Shown: positions 8,548 through 18,032, counted from the first letter of the stretch. The stretch: 64,000 nucleotides of DNA from Halomonas sp. CH40 (GCA_041875495.1 CP112982.1:2170001-2234000); one strand, 5' to 3'. Numbers and translations are program-made. The notes: a model not told the origin generated them from the letters alone.

Positions 8548-10827
8548 TCAACACCGCTGGCGTTTGCCACTCAACGCGCGCTGCGGTGTGACCTTAAGCG
8601 TTTCCCCCGGGATCAACCAAAGCGTCAAAGCACCATCATGGGCGGTATTCCACAGACAGCTACCCGTACGGCGAAAACGCCTGACCACCGCCTGAGTAGG
8701 ATGCCCGAAGGCGTTATCCCGACCGGCGCTGAACACCACATGACGCGGCCGAGTGCGGCGCACAAACTGCTCACCGGAGCTGGTATTACTACCATGATGG
8801 CCCGCCACCAGCACCGAGACAGGAGTATCCAGCAGCGTCAGCAAGCGTCGCTCGACGTCAACTCCCACATCGCCGGTCAGCAACAGTGAATGCTCTCCCA
8901 CGGTGACACGCAGCACACAGGAGCGGTCGTTGGCAGACAGCTCATTCTCGCCGGGCGGTGGCCAGAGATAGTCATAGCCGACGCCATCCATCGACCATCC
9001 CCGCCCGGCATGACAGGTTCGAGGAGGAGGCATGGCCAACACATCCGGTGCTTCTCCCTGAGGCAGCCACCAGGCTATTACCTTATGCCCATCGAGCAGT
9101 GCGCTGATGCCGCCCGCATGATCGTTGTCAGCATGGCTAACCACTACCTGATCAAAGCGCTGGCCGTCAGGCCATAAGGTATCCAACGGCATAAAGCCGG
9201 AGCGAAACCGCGGGCCAGTATCATACAGCATGCGCTGGTGTTGACTGCGTAATTCCACCAGCTGACCCTGGCCGACGTCCATTACTCTGACTCTTAGCGC
9301 GCCTTCTGGCCAGCTTCCTTCACGCGGCCATACTGCCAGCAGGCTCACGGCCACTACAGCGAAGGCGCGCAGCATCCAGGAAGTGGCTGGCACCCCCCAA
9401 CACAGCGCCAACCATATAAACCCTACCCCCAGGGTTTTATAATGGCTGGATGAAGGTTCCCACAGCGGTAGATACGCCACGTTGAGCGTCAGTAGCCCGT
9501 GAAACAGAGTCAGGGCCTGTTCAAATATCCACCAGCTCAATTCAGACAGAGGCGCAACCGGTATCAGCAACCAGCCCAGCATGGCGCTGGGCACCATCAC
9601 CAGGCTCACCCAAGGAACTGCCAGCAGATTGATCAAGGGGGCAAGCGGCGCCAGGCGGCCAAAGGCAAGCAAGACCGCTCCCGCCATCAAGGGAGCCAAC
9701 AGAAGCTGGGTACGCACCAAGGCCCACAGCCAGCCTCTGAGCCCTCGTGGGCGGGGCCGACCGTGCCAGATCACGATCAACCAGGCAACGGCCACAAACG
9801 ACAGCCAGAAGCCTGGTCGCCAGGCGGCCAGCGGATCAAACATGATCACCAGCGCAACCGCCAACCACCATGCCTGCCAGGGGCCTGGCGCATGCCGCCC
9901 ACTGGCGACCCATAGCCCCACCAGCGCCATCAGCATGGCACGCAGCGCTGGCGGCGCGAGCCCTGCCAGAGTGGCATACGCCACGGTTGAAGCGGCCGCC
10001 ACCCACCACGGCCAGGCGCGTAACCGCCAGTTTCCGGGGCTTATCACACGGGCGGCAAGCCTTGCCAAGAGCAGGCTGAAGGTCGCCACCAGCCCCACGT
10101 GCAACCCTGAAATCACCACCAGATGGGTCGTACCACTATGATTAAGCAGATCCCAGTCCTGACGTTCCAGCTGATCGCTATCACCCAGCGTCAGCGCCGC
10201 CAGCCAGCGTCGAGAGCGCTCCGCTAAAGGTTTTTCGGCCAGGTATTCAAGCCCCAGACGGCGCAGCGAAAACGTCGATTCAGCCAGCCTGATGGGAGGT
10301 GGTGACTGGCGCACATAGCCGGTGGCATGCAAACGCTCACGCCACAGCCAGGCCTGATAATCAAAGGTATCGGGATTGCTGAAACCTCGAGGTGGACGCA
10401 ACCGCAGGGTCATCTCCCAGCGCTCGCCAGGCTGAAAGTGGGTATCCTGGTAAGCACTGACGCGCACTTTGCCAAGCGCCTTACAGCTTGGCTGCCCCGG
10501 CGGCGAAACACAGTGAAGTAGCCGCAGGGTCAGGCGCACCACACCGTTATCATCGCTCACGTTGAGCACCCGGGCCTCGACGCTCACATCGCTGCCGCTC
10601 AGGCCAGCCGGTAAGGCACGGCCTTGCTCAATCGTCAGCAGGGCGACCAGGATGCCCCATAGCAGCCAAAACAGGAGGCCTGAAAAGTACCGGTTGGCGA
10701 TCCACAGCCCCGCGAGCAGATACACCGCCAGGAAGAGCCCTGGAAATTGCTGCACGAGCCCGAATGAAACACTCAGCACGCCCCCAAACAGGGCCAGTGC
10801 CGCTGGAAGCGCTATGCCTGTGCGCAT
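8548..10827 (-). CDS. comEC: DNA internalization-related competence protein ComEC/Rec2
   Basis: Polytopic inner-membrane channel that passes single-stranded DNA into the cytoplasm during transformation. The 759-aa protein has several N-terminal membrane segments and a soluble OB-like region. A central 'competence' domain with many helices follows (LVVISGLHVGLVATF, about residue 236). The C-terminal metallo-beta-lactamase domain shows SHADNDHAGG (the HxDxDH metal site) and later VAGHHGSNTSS. Length and domain order are complete, so transformation ability is possible, but no pilus genes are in the window. Confidence 0.94.
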   Translation of the reverse strand: MRTGIALPAALALFGGVLSVSFGLVQQFPGLFLAVYLLAGLWIANRYFSGLLFWLLWGILVALLTIEQGRALPAGLSGSDVSVEARVLNVSDDNGVVRLTLRLLHCVSPPGQPSCKALGKVRVSAYQDTHFQPGERWEMTLRLRPPRGFSNPDTFDYQAWLWRERLHATGYVRQSPPPIRLAESTFSLRRLGLEYLAEKPLAERSRRWLAALTLGDSDQLERQDWDLLNHSGTTHLVVISGLHVGLVATFSLLLARLAARVISPGNWRLRAWPWWVAAASTVAYATLAGLAPPALRAMLMALVGLWVASGRHAPGPWQAWWLAVALVIMFDPLAAWRPGFWLSFVAVAWLIVIWHGRPRPRGLRGWLWALVRTQLLLAPLMAGAVLLAFGRLAPLAPLINLLAVPWVSLVMVPSAMLGWLLIPVAPLSELSWWIFEQALTLFHGLLTLNVAYLPLWEPSSSHYKTLGVGFIWLALCWGVPATSWMLRAFAVVAVSLLAVWPREGSWPEGALRVRVMDVGQGQLVELRSQHQRMLYDTGPRFRSGFMPLDTLWPDGQRFDQVVVSHADNDHAGGISALLDGHKVIAWWLPQGEAPDVLAMPPPRTCHAGRGWSMDGVGYDYLWPPPGENELSANDRSCVLRVTVGEHSLLLTGDVGVDVERRLLTLLDTPVSVLVAGHHGSNTSSGEQFVRRTRPRHVVFSAGRDNAFGHPTQAVVRRFRRTGSCLWNTAHDGALTLWLIPGETLKVTPQRALSGKRQRC

Positions 10828-10902
10828 GTCGCCCTCCCTGGCGAGCCTTTGCCAACACCTTCAATGTATTGATATTTCTTTGCGTTTATCTAACCTACTG
10901 CG

Positions 10903-10931
10903 TTTACATAGCCGAAGGCTGATACTATATG
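10903..10931 (+). promoter_or_regulatory. Candidate sigma-70 promoter for the DUF2062 gene
   Basis: TTTACA (10903-10908), 17-nt spacer, TATATG (10926-10931), about 35 nt before the ATG at 10967. Five and four of six consensus bases match. It lies in the divergent comEC/DUF2062 intergenic region. Confidence 0.45.
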
Positions 10932-10966
10932 GATAATAGCCTTTTTACCTGGCAAGAGTATCGACT

Positions 10967-11524
10967 ATGCCGCGTCGGTTTTTACATCGCTATATGCCAA
11001 AACCCGACACCCTTCGGCGGCAGCGTTCCTTACGGCTGGTGGCCCCTTTACTGGCTGATACTCGGCTATGGCTACTGACCCGCCGCAGCGTTGCCAATGC
11101 CTTTAGCGTTGGCCTGTTCTGCGCCATGCTGCCGATTCCCTTTCAGATGGTCATTGCCGCTCTGGGGGCACGCCTGACCCGCTGCAACCTGGCACTTTCC
11201 ATCGGCCTGGTATGGGTAACCAACCCATTAACCATGCCGCTGATTTTCTACATCAATTACGTGATTGGTGCCTTCTTCCTCGACACCCCGGTGCGCGAGG
11301 CGCCGTCACGTATCTCAACCCGCTGGATCGCCGAGCAGATGCAGGACATCATGCCTGCCCTGTTTCTCGGCTCTCTGATCAGTGCAGTCACACTTGCCAT
11401 TGTTGCCAATATCGCCATTCGCCTGATCTGGCGCTGGAATGTGTCGCGCAACTGGCGCCAGAGACGTGTCAAGCGCCAGCTGCGTCGAGCCAGGATGGAA
11501 TCCCAGTTTGATGATGAGCGCTGA
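10967..11524 (+). CDS. DUF2062 domain membrane protein
   Basis: A 185-aa protein with a basic N terminus, then a hydrophobic region with GLFCAMLPIPFQMVIAALGA and VTNPLTMPLIFYINYVIGA, the two conserved helical blocks of the DUF2062 family. A third membrane segment follows (ALFLGSLISAVTLAIVANIA), and the C-terminal tail is Arg-rich. No biochemical function is established for the family. It stands alone on the plus strand, divergent from comEC and convergent with lolD, with only 5 nt between the two stops. Confidence 0.88.
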   Translation: MPRRFLHRYMPKPDTLRRQRSLRLVAPLLADTRLWLLTRRSVANAFSVGLFCAMLPIPFQMVIAALGARLTRCNLALSIGLVWVTNPLTMPLIFYINYVIGAFFLDTPVREAPSRISTRWIAEQMQDIMPALFLGSLISAVTLAIVANIAIRLIWRWNVSRNWRQRRVKRQLRRARMESQFDDER

Positions 11525-11529
11525 TACCG

Positions 11530-12243
11530 CTAGCTGCTTACCACCAGTTGGCCGTTATCCAGCTGTAGAACCCTATCCTGATGGGCGGCCAGGTCGCGGT
11601 CGTGGGTGACAATCACAAAGGCACAGGCACTTTCCCTGGCCAGCTCATCCATCAGTTCCAGAATGGTCGAGGCGGTCTGCTGATCAAGGTTACCGGTTGG
11701 TTCATCCATTAACACCAGACTCGGGTCAGTGACCAGCGCTCTGGCAATCGCCACCCGCTGACGCTCCCCCCCTGACAGCTCGCCCGGTTTATGGTCGCCA
11801 CGCTCGGCCATACCCACTCTGGTGAGCAGCGCCAACGCGCGTTTTTCAGCATCACGCTTGCGCTGGCCGCGAATGATCAACGGCAAGGCGGCGTTTTCCA
11901 CGGCGGTAAATTCCGCCAGCAAATGGTGAAACTGATAGACAAAGCCGATATAGCGGTTGCGAAAGCGCCCCATGGCGGCCTCTCCCAAGCCAGCCAGCGA
12001 CTCACCGGCAATGGTGATGCTACCTGCAGTGGGACGATCCAGCCCCCCCATCAGGTTCAACAGGGTGGTTTTGCCTGAGCCGGAGCTCCCCACAATAGCC
12101 ACACGCTCGCCTGCATGCACGCTAAGCGACAGCTTGTCCAACACGGTCAGGTCACGCGGGCCTTCGCTATACACCCGGGAAATACCTTCACACACCAGCA
12201 TTACAGGCGCAGACGGCTGACTTGGCATAGATTCGTTCGACAT
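11530..12243 (-). CDS. lolD: Lipoprotein-releasing ABC transporter ATPase
   Basis: ATPase that powers extraction of outer-membrane lipoproteins from the inner membrane and transfer to LolA. It has Walker A GSSGSGKTT, a LolD-type segment YQFHHLLAEFTAVENAALPL, signature LSGGERQRVAIARA and Walker B LVLMDEPTGNLD. I chose the ATG at 12243 (MSNES, 237 aa) because AAGGA sits 8-9 nt before it. An ATG at 12261 that overlaps the lolC stop is a possible alternative. Coupled to the permease gene just upstream. Confidence 0.95.
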   Translation of the reverse strand: MSNESMPSQPSAPVMLVCEGISRVYSEGPRDLTVLDKLSLSVHAGERVAIVGSSGSGKTTLLNLMGGLDRPTAGSITIAGESLAGLGEAAMGRFRNRYIGFVYQFHHLLAEFTAVENAALPLIIRGQRKRDAEKRALALLTRVGMAERGDHKPGELSGGERQRVAIARALVTDPSLVLMDEPTGNLDQQTASTILELMDELARESACAFVIVTHDRDLAAHQDRVLQLDNGQLVVSS

Positions 12244-12253
12244 AGCGGTATCC

Positions 12254-13495
12254 TTACTCATAGCGCAATACATCTGCGGGCTGCACGCGGGCTGCGCGCC
12301 AGGCGGGATAAAGGGTCGACAGGAAGGTCAGCCCGAAAGCAGCGGCAACGATATTACCTACATCGCTCCACAAAAGGCGTGAGGGCAGATCGCTGATGAA
12401 ATAGACGCCCGCATCCAGGAACTGGATACCCAAGACTGATTCGGCCCAACCAATCAGATCCGCTATGGTCAATGCCAACAAGACACCAACACCAACGCCG
12501 ACAGCAATCCCGATGATCCCGATCGCCAGACCCTGAACAATAAAGATGCCCATGATAGAGCCTGGGGTGGCGCCTATGGTGCGCAGGATGGCAATGTCAG
12601 CACGTTTGTCGGTCACGACCATGACCAGGGTCGACACAATATTGAACGCCGCCACCGCGACGATCACGGTCAGCAGCAGGGCAATCATGCGTTTTTCCAT
12701 CTGGATAGCCTGGAACAGGTTACCGTGTGAAAACGTCCAGTCGCGGCCCTGGTATTCAGGCCCCAGGGTATTGAGAATCGCCTGGGTTTCCTGCCCGGAG
12801 GCAAACAGGTCATCAAGCTCAAGGCGCAGGCCACCCACAGCGTTACCCATACGGGCCAGCGTCTGCATGTCGTCAATGTGGGCATAGGCCAGGCTGGCAT
12901 CCAACTCGGCGCCGACGCTGAAAATGCCGCTGACGGTAAAGCGCTTCAGACGTGGAAAAACCCCCGCTGGCGTAATAGAAGCTTCCGGCACCAGCAGGGT
13001 CACACGATCACCCACACCGACACCCAGCTGACGCGCCAGCATGGAGCCCAGTACAATATGCCACTCACCTGCCTCAAGGTCGCCAAGGCTGCCTTGCTGC
13101 ATATGATTCCCGATGATCGACACTCGGTCTTCCCATTCGGGATGAATACCGTTGACCATGGCCCCCTGATTGCGACCACCCACCGAAAACATGCCCTGCT
13201 GCTCCACATAGGGGGCAGCCCCTATCACCCGCTCGCGCTCAATCAGCTGATTGGCCAGGGCTTCCCACTCCACTAAGCCGTTGCGGGCCTCGATCTTGGT
13301 GTGAGGCACCATGCCCAGAATGCGTGTGCGCAGCTCGTGATCAAAGCCATTCATCACCGACAGCACCAGGATGAGCACGGCAACACCCAGCATCAAGCCA
13401 AGCATGGAGGTCATTGAGATAAATGAAATAAAATGATTTCGGCGTTTTGCGCGGACATAGCGCAAGCCCACCAGAAAAGGCAAACGATCAAGCAT
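12254..13495 (-). CDS. Lipoprotein-releasing ABC transporter permease (LolC/LolE family)
   Basis: Inner-membrane permease of the Lol system, 413 aa from MLDRLPFLVGLRYVRAKRRNH. One N-terminal membrane helix (SMLGLMLGVAVLILVLSVM), a large periplasmic domain, then three C-terminal helices as in the MacB/LolC fold. The frame is open 44 codons further upstream but that part lacks family character. E. coli has separate lolC and lolE flanking lolD; only one permease gene is present here, so it could work as a homodimer (LolF-type) unless a second copy lies elsewhere. I therefore leave the symbol empty. Confidence 0.93.
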   Translation of the reverse strand: MLDRLPFLVGLRYVRAKRRNHFISFISMTSMLGLMLGVAVLILVLSVMNGFDHELRTRILGMVPHTKIEARNGLVEWEALANQLIERERVIGAAPYVEQQGMFSVGGRNQGAMVNGIHPEWEDRVSIIGNHMQQGSLGDLEAGEWHIVLGSMLARQLGVGVGDRVTLLVPEASITPAGVFPRLKRFTVSGIFSVGAELDASLAYAHIDDMQTLARMGNAVGGLRLELDDLFASGQETQAILNTLGPEYQGRDWTFSHGNLFQAIQMEKRMIALLLTVIVAVAAFNIVSTLVMVVTDKRADIAILRTIGATPGSIMGIFIVQGLAIGIIGIAVGVGVGVLLALTIADLIGWAESVLGIQFLDAGVYFISDLPSRLLWSDVGNIVAAAFGLTFLSTLYPAWRAARVQPADVLRYE

Positions 13496-13715
13496 GGCAT
13501 GATTCCTTATTAGCGAGCGGTCATGGTACGGTTTTTCATTCTGGCTGCACAGGGTTGGCGGCTTGTTTGGAACGTCAAACAGGCGCGGTGTTCCCTTGCC
13601 TTGGTTTTCACGCGGTGAATGCTGCAAAAGGCTTGCAACTTGCGCATCACCACCCTACATTGCGCGGCGCAAATAGACGCTGTTACTTAACGCCCCCTAC
13701 CCAAGAGGCCCCAGG

Positions 13716-14765
13716 TTGTCGAATACACTTTTTCACATGCTGCCCGAATGGGCGCCTCAGGACGCCATTCAACTTACCTGGCCGCGCAAGGATGGCGACT
13801 GGGCGCCGCTGCTGGAACGCATCGAGGCAACTCTGGAGCGTATTGTGCTGGCGACCGCCCGTTATCAGCGGGTACTTATCTGCGTGCCTGATGAGGCAAC
13901 CCGTCAGCGCCTCGCCCAGCTATTCAGCGGCTACGCGGTCGCCAGCCAGCAGATTCAGCTGCAGGTCAGTGCCAGCGATGACACCTGGGCACGTGACCAT
14001 GGCCCCATCAGCGTTGCCAATTCAGCGGGTGAACTGAAGCTGCTCGACTATACCTTTACCGGCTGGGGCGGCAAGTTTCCGGCATCTTTGGATAATCAGC
14101 TAACCCGCCAGCTGGATGCGGCGCAGTGCTGGGCATGCCCGATTGAAACCCGCGACCTGGTGCTGGAAGGCGGCGGGATTGAAACCGACGGGGAAGGCAC
14201 CTTACTGACCACCGAAGCCTGCTTACTCAACCCCAACCGTAATCCGAACCTTTCCCGCGCGGACGTTGAAACACAGCTTGCCCAGGATCTGGGCATAGAG
14301 CGGTTTCTGTGGCTCAAGAACGGCTACCTGGAAGGTGATGACACCGACAGCCATATCGATACCCTGGCGCGTTTCTGTTCGCCCGACACGATCGCCTACG
14401 TGCAATGCGATGATCCGGATGACCCACATTATCCGGCGTTAGCTGCCATGCAAGCCGAGCTGCAGGCTTTCCGCCAGCGTGACGGCCAACCTTACCGCCT
14501 GATTCCGCTGCCCTGGCCTGCCCCCTGCTACGCACCGGACGATGGACGGCGCCTGCCTGCCACCTATGCCAACTTCCTGATCATCAATCAGGCTGTCCTG
14601 GTGCCGATCTATGGCGACCCGGCTGATAGGTGCGCACTGGAAGCGCTGGGCCGCGCCTTTCCAAGCCACCAACTCATTCCGATTGACTGCACCAGCGTGA
14701 TCCGCCAACACGGCAGCCTGCATTGCCTGACCATGCAGCTACCCAAGGGAACGCTTCTACGCTGA
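13716..14765 (+). CDS. aguA: Agmatine deiminase
   Basis: Hydrolyses agmatine to N-carbamoylputrescine and ammonia. The 349-aa protein belongs to the peptidylarginine-deiminase-like family. It shows WARDHGPISV near residue 90, EGGGIETDGEGTLLTT, the His in DTDSHIDTLARF, and the catalytic Cys near the C terminus in GSLHCLTMQ. The likely start is TTG at 13716 with AAGAGG 7 nt upstream; an ATG at 13737 would remove seven residues. Followed 68 nt later by aguB, which acts on its product. Confidence 0.93.
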   Translation: MSNTLFHMLPEWAPQDAIQLTWPRKDGDWAPLLERIEATLERIVLATARYQRVLICVPDEATRQRLAQLFSGYAVASQQIQLQVSASDDTWARDHGPISVANSAGELKLLDYTFTGWGGKFPASLDNQLTRQLDAAQCWACPIETRDLVLEGGGIETDGEGTLLTTEACLLNPNRNPNLSRADVETQLAQDLGIERFLWLKNGYLEGDDTDSHIDTLARFCSPDTIAYVQCDDPDDPHYPALAAMQAELQAFRQRDGQPYRLIPLPWPAPCYAPDDGRRLPATYANFLIINQAVLVPIYGDPADRCALEALGRAFPSHQLIPIDCTSVIRQHGSLHCLTMQLPKGTLLR

Positions 14766-14833
14766 GATGGCATCAAGCGACGCCTCGATTGCCAAATCAT
14801 CCAGACATGATTTTATTCAGGACGGGAGACAGT

Positions 14834-15739
14834 ATGCTGGAAAAAACACTGACAGTGGGCATCGTTCAACAACATGCCTGGCCCGACAAAGCCCGCAGCC
14901 TGGCGGCGAGCGAAGCCGCTATTCGCGACCTCGCCCAGCAAGGCGCTGAACTGGTGGTATTGCAGGAACTGCATGCCACTCACTATTTCTGCCAGTACGA
15001 AGACCCGGCTCTGTTTGACCTTGCCGAGCCCCTGGATGGCCCGACAGGCGAACATCTGGCATACCTGGCCCGCACCCTGGATATCGTTCTGGTCGGCTCG
15101 ATTTTTGAACGTCGCGCGGCCGGCCTCTACCACAATACGGCGGTAGTATATGACCGCTCTCAGGGTCGAGTGGGCCATTATCGCAAGATGCACATCCCTG
15201 ACGACCCGGGTTTCTATGAGAAATTTTACTTCACTCCCGGAGATCACGACCCGGCACGCGCCAGTGGCTTCAGCCCGATTGACACCTCAGTGGGGCGCCT
15301 GGGCGTTCTGGTATGCTGGGATCAATGGTACCCGGAAGCCGCGCGACTGATGGCGCTGGCAGGTGCGGAAATACTGCTTTACCCGACGGCTATCGGCTGG
15401 GACCCAAACGATGATGGCGCTGAACAGGCTCGCCAGAAAGATGCTTGGACCCTGATCCAACGCGCCCATGGGGTGGCTAACGGTGTGCCGGTGCTGGTTG
15501 CCAATCGTGTCGGTTTTGAAGCCGACCTTTCTAACGTCGGCAGCGGCATTCAGTTCTGGGGTGGCAGCTTTGCCTGCGGGCCTCAGGGCGAGCTGTTAGC
15601 CCACGGTGGTGAAGACGCCGAAAACTTGCTGGTCACTCTGGATATGGCGCGCGGCGAAAATACCCGGCGTATCTGGCCTTACCTGCGCGATCGGCGCGTC
15701 GAGGCCTATGCTGACCTGACGCGCCGCTACCGGGATTGA
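14834..15739 (+). CDS. aguB: N-carbamoylputrescine amidase
   Basis: Carbon-nitrogen hydrolase that converts N-carbamoylputrescine to putrescine, CO2 and ammonia, completing the agmatine route begun by aguA. At 301 aa it has the nitrilase Glu-Lys-Cys triad: VVLQELHATHYF, HYRKMHIPDDPGF and VLVCWDQWYPEAAR. I take the ATG at 14834 (MLEKTLTVGIVQQ) with GGGAG upstream; the frame extends 37 codons further 5' into the aguA end without family similarity. Likely co-transcribed with aguA. Confidence 0.95.
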   Translation: MLEKTLTVGIVQQHAWPDKARSLAASEAAIRDLAQQGAELVVLQELHATHYFCQYEDPALFDLAEPLDGPTGEHLAYLARTLDIVLVGSIFERRAAGLYHNTAVVYDRSQGRVGHYRKMHIPDDPGFYEKFYFTPGDHDPARASGFSPIDTSVGRLGVLVCWDQWYPEAARLMALAGAEILLYPTAIGWDPNDDGAEQARQKDAWTLIQRAHGVANGVPVLVANRVGFEADLSNVGSGIQFWGGSFACGPQGELLAHGGEDAENLLVTLDMARGENTRRIWPYLRDRRVEAYADLTRRYRD

Positions 15740-15766
15740 TCAAGCACCGTACAAGGCAGCGTTGAT

Positions 15767-16723
15767 CTACTTCCAGAAATCGCGAATAGACGCAATGCCC
15801 TGGGCACCTACCGCACGGGCGTGATGCGCATCAAAGCGCGTCATGCCCCCCAGGGCAAATACCGGCATACCGGCGCGCTCCACCAGCTGCTGGAAATCAT
15901 GCCAGCCCATGGGCGGCACTTCCGGATGTGACGGCGTGGTGCGCAGTGGTGACAGGGTAACGAAATCACAGCCCAGTACAGCGGCCTGGCTAAGCTGCGC
16001 CTGATCATGGGTCGAAGCAGATAGCCACTGGTTTTCTGCAATCGGGCGACGTTCAAGGTTCATCAAGCGCGCGCTGGTCAGATGAATGCCGTCTGCATCC
16101 ACTTCCTGCAGCAGGTCAGGCTCACCGTTCAACAGAAGGCGCGCCCCATGACGCTTGCACAGCGCCAAAGCGCGCTGGGCACGTGCCACATAGGCCGACC
16201 TTTCCAGCTGTTTGGCACGCAGCTGCACGAGGCGAATGTTATCTTCGCGCAGGGCACGTTCCAAGCGGGCATCAAAGCGCGCCTCGTCGTCTTCCTCAGC
16301 GGTAATCAGATACTCGGTGGGCAGCATGACGGCGCGCAGGATCGGTAGATTCGCGGCCGGAAAGGGGTAGTTTGCCAATTCGTTCATCGGCACCCAGCGC
16401 ACTGCCTGACCTTCGCGGCCAAAGGGTTCACCGGAAAACTCATGAACCTGCCAGACATCCAGCAGGATATGCTTGTCGGGGTATTCGTGATGAACACGAA
16501 TCAATGGCTGGGCGTTTCTGATTTCCACCCCCAGCTCTTCGTGCAATTCACGCTTGAGCCCTTCCAGACCTGTCTCGTAGGGTGCGAGCTTGCCACCGGG
16601 AAACTCCCAGAGCCCCCCTTGATCCACATTGGAGGGCCGACGCGCAATCAGCACCTGTTGTTGGTCAGCGCTGATAATTGCTGCCGCAGCGACATGCACC
16701 CGTCTTTTTACCATTACACTCAT
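15767..16723 (-). CDS. Nudix hydrolase fused to a thiamine-phosphate-synthase-like domain
   Basis: Two domains in about 318 aa. The N-terminal MutT-type Nudix domain carries the full box GGKLAPYETGLEGLKRELHE followed by ELGVEI, as expected for hydrolysis of (8-oxo-)dGTP or related nucleotides. The C-terminal half resembles a ThiE TIM barrel (LRAKQLERSAYV, LLLNGEPDLLQEVDADGIHL, GCDFVTLSPLRTT, FALGGM). Such fusions are common next to argJ-secA in Pseudomonas and relatives; whether the ThiE-like half makes thiamine phosphate is unproven. Start uncertain: ATG 16723 is preferred over GTG 16750 or ATG 16714. Confidence 0.9.
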   Translation of the reverse strand: MSVMVKRRVHVAAAAIISADQQQVLIARRPSNVDQGGLWEFPGGKLAPYETGLEGLKRELHEELGVEIRNAQPLIRVHHEYPDKHILLDVWQVHEFSGEPFGREGQAVRWVPMNELANYPFPAANLPILRAVMLPTEYLITAEEDDEARFDARLERALREDNIRLVQLRAKQLERSAYVARAQRALALCKRHGARLLLNGEPDLLQEVDADGIHLTSARLMNLERRPIAENQWLSASTHDQAQLSQAAVLGCDFVTLSPLRTTPSHPEVPPMGWHDFQQLVERAGMPVFALGGMTRFDAHHARAVGAQGIASIRDFWK

Positions 16724-16765
16724 TGCGTCAGTACCCACTGTTTTGCTCACCTGCCAGCGTCAAGG

Positions 16766-17995
16766 CTAGCTGCGATAATCGGCGTTAATCGATACATAAT
16801 CATGCGAGAGGTCTGTCGTCCAGACAGTGGCGCTCTCTTCTCCGCGATCAAGATCAATCCTTATCGTGATTTCCTCGCGGGCCATCACCGCACTCCCTGC
16901 CGCTTCGGTGTAGCTTGCCGCACGGCCACCCTGCTCCACCAGTCTGACCTCATCCAGCTCAATGACGACACGGTTCACATCCAATGCCTCCACCGGCGCC
17001 CGGCCAACCGCGGCCAGAATCCGCCCCCAGTTGGCATCAGAGGCATACAGGGCCGTTTTGACCAGCGGCGAGTGAGCCACCGTGAAAGCGACATCCAGTG
17101 CTTCCTGACGTGAACAGGCACCTTCCACCTGCAAGGTGACAAACTTGGTTGCGCCTTCGCCATCACGTACGATCGCCTGGGCAAGCTCGGTCATGACCCG
17201 CTGCAGGCCATTGCGGAAAATGGCAATCTCATCCTGGCTTGCCACTACGGCACCCTGCCCGGTCGCCGCCAGCATGCAGGCGTCATTGGTTGAGGTATCG
17301 CTATCGATGGTAATGCAATTGAACGAGCGGTCGGTGGTCTCGCGCAGCAACTGCGCCAGAAGCGGCTGTTCAATGCGCGCATCGGTCACCACAAACCCCA
17401 GCATGGTGGCCATATTGGGGCGAATCATCCCGGAGCCTTTGGCAATACCGTTGATGGTCACTTGCTGATCGCCGATATCCACCACGATACTGGCACCTTT
17501 GGGGCGCGTATCCGTGGTCAGGATACCTTCACCGGCCTGCTCCCAGGCATCCGCCTGATCATGGCGCGCCGCAAAAGCCGCAGGAATACCGTCAAGCAGC
17601 TTGTCCATTGGCAAGTGTTCACCGATCACTCCCGTCGAAAAAGGCAGGACGCTTTCCATCGGCACCCCGGCGGCGTCAGCCAGGGCAGCACAGCAGCGTT
17701 TGGTATCCTCCATCCCCTGCTCACCCGTCCCGGCATTGGCATTACCGGTATTGATCAGCCAGTAACGCGGTGCCTGATGCTTTTCAAGGCACTGGCCAAG
17801 GTGTGATTTGGCCACATGCACCGGTGCCGCACAGAAGGCGTTAAGCGTAAACACCCCTGCCATCGTCGCGGTTTCTGGCAATTCGATCACCACCAGATCG
17901 CGACGATCGGCTTTTTTAATGCCTGCCATGGCACTACCCAGGCTTACCCCTTCAATCCGGGGCATGGCCGGAAAAGGCACGTTTCCTACTGCCAT
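16766..17995 (-). CDS. argJ: Bifunctional ornithine acetyltransferase / N-acetylglutamate synthase
   Basis: Transfers the acetyl group from N-acetylornithine to glutamate and can also use acetyl-CoA, closing the acetyl cycle of arginine synthesis. The 409-aa precursor has the autocleavage site within KGSGMIRPNMATMLGF, where the Thr after Ala becomes the N-terminal nucleophile of the beta chain. Further landmarks are SDTSTNDACMLAATG and ASDANWGRILAAVGR. A strong GGAGG precedes the ATG. It follows secA by 37 nt on the same strand, an arrangement shared with Pseudomonas. Confidence 0.96.
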   Translation of the reverse strand: MAVGNVPFPAMPRIEGVSLGSAMAGIKKADRRDLVVIELPETATMAGVFTLNAFCAAPVHVAKSHLGQCLEKHQAPRYWLINTGNANAGTGEQGMEDTKRCCAALADAAGVPMESVLPFSTGVIGEHLPMDKLLDGIPAAFAARHDQADAWEQAGEGILTTDTRPKGASIVVDIGDQQVTINGIAKGSGMIRPNMATMLGFVVTDARIEQPLLAQLLRETTDRSFNCITIDSDTSTNDACMLAATGQGAVVASQDEIAIFRNGLQRVMTELAQAIVRDGEGATKFVTLQVEGACSRQEALDVAFTVAHSPLVKTALYASDANWGRILAAVGRAPVEALDVNRVVIELDEVRLVEQGGRAASYTEAAGSAVMAREEITIRIDLDRGEESATVWTTDLSHDYVSINADYRS

Positions 17996-18032
17996 GCTGA
18001 TTATCCTCCACCTTTGATGGTCTCAACGCTGA

